Origin: a bacterium
GTDB taxonomy: Bacteria > UBP6 > UBA1177
NCBI GenBank assembly: GCA_017538365.1
Contig: JAFYIZ010000038.1
Coordinates: 1-40,719, forward strand
Reading direction: 5' to 3'
DNA length: 40,719 nt
Below are positions 35,701 through 40,719 of the stretch, one piece after another. Under the pieces are notes generated by a model. It worked only from the letters and a program-made list of their open reading frames with translations. It was not told the DNA's origin and made no database searches. The translations under genes were made by a program, and so were the position numbers. The number at the start of each line of letters is the position of its first letter. Position 1 is the stretch's first letter.

Positions 35701-36965
35701 TTGAAGTAACCGGCTGCAACTTCGGGTTTGACCGGATTCGAAGGAACCATCATCCTGTAAATTTCAAGCAGAGCTTCCTTCTGAGCTTCGGTCAACCGCC
35801 AGTTGTTTTCCTTCCTACCGATATAACTGTCTGAAATATCGGAGAATTTACCATCTTTATCTGCCGGGACTTTGTCAACTTTGAGAGTATTTGAGAAATA
35901 CGCCGAATAGTTCATATTTTCGAAGTAGATTATCGAAAATTCCGTCACACCCTTCTTAATTATGTTGTCAAGAAGCGTAGCGTTTATCTCGTCGTTTACA
36001 TTTGCAAAAACTTCGCCTGTTTTCGGGTCGCAGACAGGTGCATAGAGACGCTTGCCGAGAAGATATTCGGCAGGAAGCATGATCTCGCTGATACCAGCAG
36101 CTTCAAGTCTTTTCAGGATACCGGTCGAGAATTTTTTACCCTCTTTCGCGATTTCCTTGTCTTCAGGGCCCATAACATCAACAGGCACCTTCTGTTTGGA
36201 AAGATTTGCATCATCGCGGGAAACGACTTTGGCAAGAACGCCGTCGTGAACCGCAATTTTTTCAGGTATATAGAAAGCCGAAACTATCTCCTGAGTAGTG
36301 TAACCCCACGCTTTCAGGAAAATAGTCGCCAGAATTTTCTTCTTTCTGTCTATTTTGACGTAAAGCAGTCTTTTCGAATCGAACTCGAAATCAAGCCACG
36401 ATCCGTGATATGGAATAAGCCTTGCGGCATAAACTTCGTTTCCGCTTGTCGTCTTGTTTTTATCGCAGTCAAAAAAAGTTCCGGGAGAACGGTGAAGCTG
36501 ATTTACGATGACCCTTTCAGTTCCGTTGATAATAAACGTTCCCCAATCGGTCATGCACGGGATGGAACCGAAATGAACCTCCTGCTCCATGATGGAGTTG
36601 AGTTTGCTTCTGTTACCGTTTTCATCGATATCGTAAGAAGCCAGAGCCGCCTTGATTTTCAAAGGAAGCTCATAAGTCGTGCCTCTGAGTTTGCATTCAT
36701 CGACATCGTACTGCGGTTCGCCGATGGAATAACCTAAATACGAAAGCTCGATAGCGTTATTGAAACTTGTTATCGGAAAAATCGACAGAAATGCGTTGTG
36801 CAAGCCGATTTTTTTCCTGTCCGCAGGTGCGACGTCTTTCTGGAGCAGTTCCTGAAAAGAAGCCTTCTGCACTTCAAGAAGATCCGGAATGTCAGTAACG
36901 TTTTTCGCTACCTTTCCGAACCATTTTCTCGTTCTGTAATTCTGCTGTCCTAAGATCCCCATCAT
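32778..36965 (-). CDS. rpoB: RNA polymerase subunit beta
   Basis: This 1395-aa subunit is longer than in Bacillus and similar to Gram-negative forms. It has the rifampicin-pocket segment (SALGPGGLTRE), GRHGNKGVVS of the active site, and a SI2-like insertion rich in charged residues (about between GTKKDNRMKEQQQ and DDDLTPGV). GAGAGGT precedes tandem ATG codons at 36965, and either may be used. An attenuator lies between rplL and this gene. Confidence 0.97.
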   Translation of the reverse strand: MMGILGQQNYRTRKWFGKVAKNVTDIPDLLEVQKASFQELLQKDVAPADRKKIGLHNAFLSIFPITSFNNAIELSYLGYSIGEPQYDVDECKLRGTTYELPLKIKAALASYDIDENGNRSKLNSIMEQEVHFGSIPCMTDWGTFIINGTERVIVNQLHRSPGTFFDCDKNKTTSGNEVYAARLIPYHGSWLDFEFDSKRLLYVKIDRKKKILATIFLKAWGYTTQEIVSAFYIPEKIAVHDGVLAKVVSRDDANLSKQKVPVDVMGPEDKEIAKEGKKFSTGILKRLEAAGISEIMLPAEYLLGKRLYAPVCDPKTGEVFANVNDEINATLLDNIIKKGVTEFSIIYFENMNYSAYFSNTLKVDKVPADKDGKFSDISDSYIGRKENNWRLTEAQKEALLEIYRMMVPSNPVKPEVAAGYFKNTFLNPENYDLSEVGRLRMNYKFKEDVPLTERQLRREDVMNSVIRLLELTDGRGKVDDIDHLGNRRVRLVGELLEDVFKTGLLKMSHSIKEKIASGSPENNQSPYEVISYKQVSAVLKDFFATGQLSQFMDHTNVLSEMTHKRRLSALGPGGLTREHAGFEVRDVHRTHYGRICPVETPEGPNVGLIVSLTTFARIDKFGYIETPYRVVKNCKVTDEVVYLDAIKEETEVIMPSSVKLDKNGKIIDEIVNARKDGEPVRVPREEITLVDLVPVQLVSVSAALIPFLEHDDANRALMGSNMQRQAVPLIRTDAPLVGTGMERYVARDSGYTLFAQRNGTVVKVDSSRIVVKVEEDNNVDVDIYNLIKFKRSNQNTAINQRPVVSVGDFVRKGDVIADGPAINRGELALGKNVLIAFMPWNGYNYEDSVLINRRLLKDDYYTSVHIEEFICEARDTKRGPEEITADIPNASDEILRKLDESGIIRIGQKIKPGDILVGKVTPKGETVLTPEEKLLRAIFGEKAGDVKDNSLYVHPGTEGVVIDTRIFSRKGTKKDNRMKEQQQEQMDAVKRNRDDEVRIIEKHTYELIRKMFVGKKTDADLKNEKDAVVVKKGTELTPEILATIPESLLGAVSVKDRELLKNAKELFLNMNRKVDMVKKIYDNKMKQITRDDDLTPGVVKSVKVFVAVKRKLSVGDKMSGRHGNKGVVSMLLPEEDVPYMEDGRTVDIVLNPLGVPSRMNIGQIFEVHLGLGARKLGEQINRYMEENYGVDKLRAKLKEILDPSEEVSKLIDEASEDDVRSFIKSMKGGIYTATPVFDGAQESEIRDILKKTGERENGKMILFDGRTGEPFESDVTVGVMYFLKLHHLVDEKVHARSTGPYSLVTQQPLGGKAQFGGQRLGEMEVWALGAYGAAYCLQEFLTVKSDDVEGRKKLYEAIVRGKTKYEMGIPASFSVLVKEMQSLCLNVNLIEDNNR

Positions 36966-37024
36966 TACCTCTCTTTTGTTTGGTATCTGATATCTTCCGG
37001 CACTCCGAATAATCCGAATAAGCT

Positions 37025-37066
37025 AAAAATAAAAAAGCAGGTAAGACAGCACAAAGCTGCCTTACC
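37025..37066 (-). terminator. Attenuator/terminator between rplL and rpoB
   Basis: On the minus strand GGTAAGGCAGC pairs with GCTGTCTTACC across a TTTGT loop (one G-U pair) and is followed by TTTTTTATTTTT. It lies about 50 bp past rplL and 60 bp before rpoB. The position matches the partial terminator in the E. coli rplJL-rpoBC operon that lowers rpoBC relative to L7/L12 expression. Confidence 0.8.
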
Positions 37067-37117
37067 TTCCAAAAAAATCATAAGTTCTGCAACAAAATGC
37101 AGAATGTTTTCAATCAC

Positions 37118-37486
37118 TTACTTAATCTCTATCTCAGCGCCAGCTGCAACAAGTTTCTCTTTGATAGCTTCTGCATCAGCTTTCGAAACGCCTTCTTTTA
37201 CAACGCCGTGGCCTTCAACAAGGTCTTTTGCTTCTTTAAGACCAAGACCGGTGATCGTTCTTATTTCTTTGATGACGTTAAGTTTGTTTGCGCCTTCAGA
37301 CTTAAGAATAACGTCGAATTCGGTCTTTTCTTCTGCCGGAGCTGCCGCTGCTGCTGCCGGACCAGCTGCTACTGCTACAGGAGCTGCTGCGCTTACGCCG
37401 AGTTCTTCTTCGAGTTCTTTAATAAGTTCCGAAAGTTCGAGAACGGTCATTCCTTTGATAAATTCTTTTACTTCTTCTTTTGTCAT
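37118..37486 (-). CDS. rplL: 50S ribosomal protein L7/L12
   Basis: The stalk protein (122 aa from this start) binds translation GTPases. The N-terminal dimerisation region is [18 protein letters not shown], followed by an Ala-rich hinge and the C-terminal domain with [20 protein letters not shown]. Two ATGs are in frame. The one at 37498 has no upstream Shine-Dalgarno, whereas GGAG within its second codon is positioned for the ATG at 37486, so the later start is preferred. rplJ ends 33 bp upstream of this start. Confidence 0.95.
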   Translation of the reverse strand: MTKEEVKEFIKGMTVLELSELIKELEEELGVSAAAPVAVAAGPAAAAAAPAEEKTEFDVILKSEGANKLNVIKEIRTITGLGLKEAKDLVEGHGVVKEGVSKADAEAIKEKLVAAGAEIEIK

Positions 37487-37519
37487 TGTTTTCTCCATAA
37501 AACAAAAAATTAATAAAAA

Positions 37520-38041
37520 CTAAGCCTGTTCAAGTTTGTCTTTGTATGCAGCAAGCAAGCGTACAAAAGTCTGCGGAACAGCATTAAGCAGCCGCACGAA
37601 ATTCTGAGGTACAGCAAGCATTGTTGCAAGTAGCTTCGCCTGAAGCTCTTCTTTGCTCGGAAGGTCTGCGAGCATTTCCACTTCTTTCGCCGTAAGGATC
37701 TTTCCATCCAATGCGCCGGCTTTTACAACGATGCGCTCGTCTTTCTTTGCGATCTTTTTGACGACTTTTGCACCGCTGACCTGATCTCCCATCGTAAGAA
37801 CGAGAGCCGTCATTCCGCTGAGGAACTTCGAAATTCCCTCGTAAGGAGTTCCTTCAATTGCGTGTTTCGCAAGAGTGTTCTTTACGACAAGCAGCCTGAC
37901 CTGCTCTTTCGCACACTCTTTACGGAAAGGAGTGAAGGTCTCCATGTTTACTCCGTTGAAATCAATTACAACGCATGACGAAGCTTTGGAAAGTGCATCT
38001 TTGATCTCCTCGATGATCTGTTGTTTTTTGCTTTTTTCCAT
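37520..38041 (-). CDS. rplJ: 50S ribosomal protein L10
   Basis: A 173-aa protein, anchoring L7/L12 dimers on 23S rRNA. The CVVIDFNGVNMETFTPFRKE region, LLVVKNTLAKHAI and the C-terminal L7/L12-binding helix (QNFVRLLNAVPQTFVRLLAAY) are visible. GGAGTTGC precedes the ATG. An L10 leader hairpin upstream suggests autoregulation by the L10-L7/L12 complex. Confidence 0.97.
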   Translation of the reverse strand: MEKSKKQQIIEEIKDALSKASSCVVIDFNGVNMETFTPFRKECAKEQVRLLVVKNTLAKHAIEGTPYEGISKFLSGMTALVLTMGDQVSGAKVVKKIAKKDERIVVKAGALDGKILTAKEVEMLADLPSKEELQAKLLATMLAVPQNFVRLLNAVPQTFVRLLAAYKDKLEQA

Positions 38042-38060
38042 TAAGCAACTCCATCAATTT

Positions 38061-38140
38061 ACTTCTGGTCATCGAAGAACAATGACAGGTCTCAGACAGG
38101 AAATTAAGCCCTCAGGCACCCGACTTCTACGACCAGAAAC
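38061..38140 (-). ncRNA. L10 leader (autoregulatory rplJ leader)
   Basis: The 112-bp gap between rplA and rplJ holds an RNA whose ends pair: TTTCTGGTC-side against GACCAGAA (positions 38131-38138 with 38063-38070). Between them are the family-like GGGTGCCTGAGGGCTTAA and CCTGTCTGAGACC motifs. It matches the L10 leader that binds L10(L12) and represses rplJL translation. This call is from pattern recognition, not a covariance model. Confidence 0.85.
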
Positions 38141-38153
38141 GATTATTAAAAAA

Positions 38154-38858
38154 CTACTTAGCCTCGTTTGCGAGAGCTGACTCATCAAGTTTGAGTCCCG
38201 GTCCCATCGTGCAGGAAATCGTGACTTTCTTGATGAATGCGCCTTTTGCCGTTGCCGGTTTCAACTTCTGAAGGTCTTTGATAAATTCAACAACGTTGTC
38301 GTAAATTTTATCAGGACCGAAGCTGAGTTTGCCGACCATGCAGCAAAGGACACCGGCTTTGTTGACTTTAAATTCAACACGACCGGCCTTTACAAGTTTG
38401 ATTGCCGCGGTAATGTCGTTATTGACAGTTCCGAGTTTCGGGTTCGGCATCAAACCTTTTCTTCCGAGAACCTTACCAAGTTTACCGATTTTACCCATCA
38501 TTGCCGGAATCGTAACCAATTTGTCGAAATCGGTCCATTCTTCCTGCATGATTTTGTCGATAAGCTCTTCGCTGCCGTAGAAATCAGCACCGGCGTTCTT
38601 AGCCTGCTCAACCATGTCCGCGGGGACGATTGCGCAAACTTTTACAACTTTGCCGACACCGTGAGGGAATACGGTAGCACCACGAACCATCTGATCCGAT
38701 TTCTTTGCGTTAATACCGAGGTTAACTGCAAGTTCAACCGTCTCATCAAATTTTTTGGATGCGCTTTTCTGAAGAATCGTTACAGCTTCCTGAACGGTGT
38801 ACTTAACGTTTCTGTCGAAATTTTTAGCTGCATCTGCAAGTCTTTTTCCAGCTGCCAT
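38154..38858 (-). CDS. rplA: 50S ribosomal protein L1
   Basis: The 234-aa protein of the L1 stalk has FDETVELAVNLGINAKKSDQ near the N-terminus, the GRKGLMPNPKLGTV core and a C-terminal KKVTISCTMGPGLKLD. GGAGGG precedes the ATG. It follows rplK by 10 bp, the usual rplK-rplA pair in which L1 can repress both. Confidence 0.97.
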   Translation of the reverse strand: MAAGKRLADAAKNFDRNVKYTVQEAVTILQKSASKKFDETVELAVNLGINAKKSDQMVRGATVFPHGVGKVVKVCAIVPADMVEQAKNAGADFYGSEELIDKIMQEEWTDFDKLVTIPAMMGKIGKLGKVLGRKGLMPNPKLGTVNNDITAAIKLVKAGRVEFKVNKAGVLCCMVGKLSFGPDKIYDNVVEFIKDLQKLKPATAKGAFIKKVTISCTMGPGLKLDESALANEAK

Positions 38859-38868
38859 TTTTCCCTCC

Positions 38869-39291
38869 TTACTCTACGGTGATGCCCATGCTGCGGGCAG
38901 TTCCGATGATAATTTGTTCTGCAGCTTCAAGATCTGTCGTGTTGAGGTCGACAAGTTTCATCTTTGCGATCTCAGCAATCTGATCCATCTTCAAAGAACC
39001 GATTTTCTTTTTGTTGGGCTCCCCGGATCCTTTACTCTTGTCTAATGCTTTCATAAGCAACTGGGAAGCAGGCGGAGTTTTTGTAATGAACGTGAAGGAT
39101 CTGTCGCTGTAAATCGTAATGACTACAGGAATTACATAACCTTTCTGTTCCTGTGTCTTTGCGTTGAAAGCCTTACAGAACTCCATGATGTTTACGCCGT
39201 GCTGTCCGAGTGCAGGACCAACGGGAGGAGCCGGATTCGCTGCGGCTGCAGGAATCTGCAACTTTACGTTTGCGATCACTTTCTTAGCCAT
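38869..39291 (-). CDS. rplK: 50S ribosomal protein L11
   Basis: This 140-aa protein contains the [21 protein letters not shown]-terminal motif and the GTARSMGI C-terminal motif in the rRNA-binding domain. It forms the GTPase-associated centre with 23S rRNA. GGAG precedes the ATG. It follows nusG by 21 bp. Confidence 0.97.
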   Translation of the reverse strand: MAKKVIANVKLQIPAAAANPAPPVGPALGQHGVNIMEFCKAFNAKTQEQKGYVIPVVITIYSDRSFTFITKTPPASQLLMKALDKSKGSGEPNKKKIGSLKMDQIAEIAKMKLVDLNTTDLEAAEQIIIGTARSMGITVE

Positions 39292-39312
39292 TGTTTTACT
39301 CCTCTTAAAATG

Positions 39313-39885
39313 TTAATCCTCAACCTTCTCAACCTGCGAGAAGTTAAGCTCGACGGGTGTAGAACGCCCAAAAATATTAACCAACACTTCTAACTTTTCT
39401 TTTCCTTCCTTTACGTCGTCGATAACGGCTTTAAAACCTGCGAAAGGACCGTCTTTGATAAGGATCATTTCGCCTTTTTCGTACATCGTAGAGGAAGAAC
39501 CGGAAACCTCGCCCTCTTCAAGCATTCTCTTGATTTTCTGGATCTCGGCTTCCGTAATAACCATAGGCATAGCGAAACTTTGTTTCTGTTTCGGGGTCTG
39601 GAATCTCTTTTTTTCTCCTATGAAAAGCGGCTTTCTTGAAAAAGGAACTTCTTTGACGAGAAGAAGAGCATCTTCCGAGAATTCCATCTGAATAAAAACA
39701 TATCCAGGATAGAGATTCTTTTTGACGATTTTGGTTTTGCCGTCTTTCTTCTCTTCTATCTCGACTTCGGGAACAATGATCTCGCCGAAAGAATCCTGCA
39801 TTCCCTTTTCCGCAATCAGTCGTTCGATAGCATTTTTGAGTTTGCTTTCTTCAGCTGACTGAGTATGAATTGCATACCATTTCAT
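39313..39885 (-). CDS. nusG: Transcription termination/antitermination factor NusG
   Basis: A 190-aa protein with an N-terminal NGN domain (MKWYAIHTQSAEESKLKNAI, YPGYVFIQME) and a C-terminal KOW domain (GPFAGFKAVIDDV). NusG tethers the ribosome and Rho to RNA polymerase. It lies 15 bp downstream of secE, the usual pair. The Shine-Dalgarno is weak. Confidence 0.97.
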   Translation of the reverse strand: MKWYAIHTQSAEESKLKNAIERLIAEKGMQDSFGEIIVPEVEIEEKKDGKTKIVKKNLYPGYVFIQMEFSEDALLLVKEVPFSRKPLFIGEKKRFQTPKQKQSFAMPMVITEAEIQKIKRMLEEGEVSGSSSTMYEKGEMILIKDGPFAGFKAVIDDVKEGKEKLEVLVNIFGRSTPVELNFSQVEKVED

Positions 39886-39900
39886 GGATGACCGCCCGAT

Positions 39901-40284
39901 TTAATAAATCAATCTGGAAAGATTCGACCAGATAAGATCGAAAACAACAAAAACTATCAGCATAATACCAACAAAAACGAAGACCGAAATCGTCGTGACT
40001 TTCGTCTCTTCTTTCGTCGGAGTTACGACCTTTTTGAGTTCGTCTATCGCCTTATTAAGCTCGTCAAGGTAAAAACCTTTTTTTCCTTTCCAGAAGTAAA
40101 AAGTGATTCCTGCTGCAAGGATGAAGCCGACAAGATTTTTTACCGGCAGCACTGAAAGCAGCTTGACATCGGCGATATCAATCGCTCTGATTCCGAGCAG
40201 AGCATCTGAAGCCTGCGTCATGAAATACATCAGAACAAGGAAAAAAACCGTATAAAGCCCAAGGACTATCTTTCCGTTTTTCAT
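39901..40284 (-). CDS. secE: Preprotein translocase subunit SecE, three-helix form
   Basis: This 127-aa protein has three membrane segments (about 4-22, 46-68 and 97-127) and the conserved amphipathic YLDELNKAIDELKKVVTPTKEE before the last helix. Most bacterial SecE proteins have one helix and about 60 residues, whereas this matches the three-helix E. coli form. The start at 40284 is supported by GAGGGT. An earlier in-frame start would read through the tRNA gene and was rejected. Confidence 0.92.
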   Translation of the reverse strand: MKNGKIVLGLYTVFFLVLMYFMTQASDALLGIRAIDIADVKLLSVLPVKNLVGFILAAGITFYFWKGKKGFYLDELNKAIDELKKVVTPTKEETKVTTISVFVFVGIMLIVFVVFDLIWSNLSRLIY

Positions 40285-40302
40285 AAGACCCTCAATCAAA
40301 AA

Positions 40303-40378
40303 TGGCAGGCCAGGCAGGAATCGAACCCGCAACCCCCGGTTTTGGAGACCGATGCTCTACCAATTGAACTACTGACCT
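40303..40378 (-). tRNA. trnW: tRNA-Trp (CCA)
   Basis: The 76-nt gene folds as a standard cloverleaf. Acceptor arms AGGTCAG and CTGGCCT pair with one G-U, the D-loop is TTCAATTGGTAGAGC, the anticodon loop CTCCAAA gives anticodon CCA for tryptophan, and the T arm is GCGGG / TTCGATT / CCTGC. The discriminator is G, and the CCA tail is encoded. It sits between rpmG and secE, a widely conserved position. Confidence 0.97.
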
Positions 40379-40391
40379 GCCTCGCGACCAA

Positions 40392-40568
40392 CTAAATCTT
40401 TACCTCTTTATGAACAGTGTGTTTTCTGTCATAGGGGCAGTACTTTTTGATTTCCATTTTATCAGCGGTGTTCTTTTTGTTCTTCATGGTCGTGTAATTT
40501 TTTCTCTTGCACTCAGAACAGCAGAGAGCGATTTTAACTCTCGCACCGACTTTTTTCTTAGAACCCAT
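40392..40568 (-). CDS. rpmG: 50S ribosomal protein L33
   Basis: This 58-aa protein reads [31 protein letters not shown] and [15 protein letters not shown]. The N-terminal Cys pair (C-x2-C) is intact, but the second pair is CPYD, with Asp in place of Cys, so the zinc knuckle is incomplete. GGAG precedes the ATG. Its neighbours are tuf upstream and tRNA-Trp downstream, with 13 bp to each. Confidence 0.94.
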   Translation of the reverse strand: MGSKKKVGARVKIALCCSECKRKNYTTMKNKKNTADKMEIKKYCPYDRKHTVHKEVKI

Positions 40569-40581
40569 TTTTTACTCCAAA

Positions 40582-40719
40582 CTATTCAATTATCTTGGAA
40601 ACGACACCTGCACCGACCGTTCTTCCGCCTTCTCTGATTGCGAAACGGAGACCTTCGTCCATTGCGATCGGAACTATGAGATTTGCCGTGATCTTTACGT
40701 GGTCACCAGGCATTACCAT
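40582..40719 (-). CDS. tuf: Elongation factor Tu, C-terminal fragment
   Basis: The last 45 residues of EF-Tu are present: [34 protein letters not shown] and the C-terminal VVSKIIE, with a stop at 40582-40584. The window edge cuts off the rest. It is 13 bp upstream of rpmG and is the first visible gene of the minus-strand ribosomal/transcription operon. Confidence 0.96.
   Translation of the reverse strand: MVMPGDHVKITANLIVPIAMDEGLRFAIREGGRTVGAGVVSKIIE

Overview
The window is chromosomal DNA of a Gram-negative bacterium that I cannot place in a phylum. Pointers are the beta SI2-like and beta-prime SI3-like insertions in RpoB and RpoC, a three-helix SecE, a Wzx/Wzy-type envelope glycan locus, RecC (so probably RecBCD rather than AddAB), and signalling proteins with FHA, sigma-54 AAA+ and kinase-WD40 architectures that are common in PVC-type, Riflebacteria-like and other poorly cultured lineages. 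Two parS sites (about 4.06 and 13.58 kb) together with the rpoBC region suggest the window lies near the replication origin.

Layout. (1) 1-328: non-coding, with octamer-periodic repeats, a hairpin repeat and a possible -10 box. (2) 329-4667 (+): a tight five-gene run of FHA/sigma-54 AAA+ protein, TrmN6-like methyltransferase, Nudix hydrolase, RlmD-type rRNA methyltransferase and a small membrane protein. It ends in a 26-bp tail-to-tail overlap with a large polytopic membrane protein on the minus strand (4642-6435). (3) 6553-8271 (+): a strong promoter and yceD(DUF177)-rpmF-plsX. (4) 8281-8340: a third octamer array between convergent genes. (5) 8341-16977 (-): TraB-family membrane protein, membrane Ser/Thr kinase with WD40 repeats translationally coupled to recC, a nucleoside-phosphorylase-like protein and DUF4416. 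(6) 16986-28301 (-): a surface-glycan locus of rfbB, rfbA, VioA-like aminotransferase, opine dehydrogenase, GNAT, two ATP-grasp ligases flanking a PLP-fold protein, Wzx-like flippase and EpsG/Wzy-like polymerase. (7) 28403-40719 (-): tuf(partial)-rpmG-tRNA-Trp-secE-nusG-rplK-rplA-[L10 leader]-rplJ-rplL-[attenuator]-rpoB-rpoC-[terminator].

The most interesting biology is in the glycan locus. RmlA and RmlB are present without RmlC or RmlD, next to a 4-aminotransferase-like enzyme, so the sugar is probably dTDP-4-amino-4,6-dideoxyglucose (Qui4N) and not rhamnose. The adjacent opine dehydrogenase, two ATP-grasp carboxylate-amine ligases, GNAT and PLP-fold protein could make an unusual amino acid or opine and attach it to that amino sugar before flipping and polymerisation. 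This is an inference from gene content.

Most coding calls rest on recognised family motifs. Starts were moved from the longest reading frame where a Shine-Dalgarno sequence favoured a later codon. Nothing was computed or searched.
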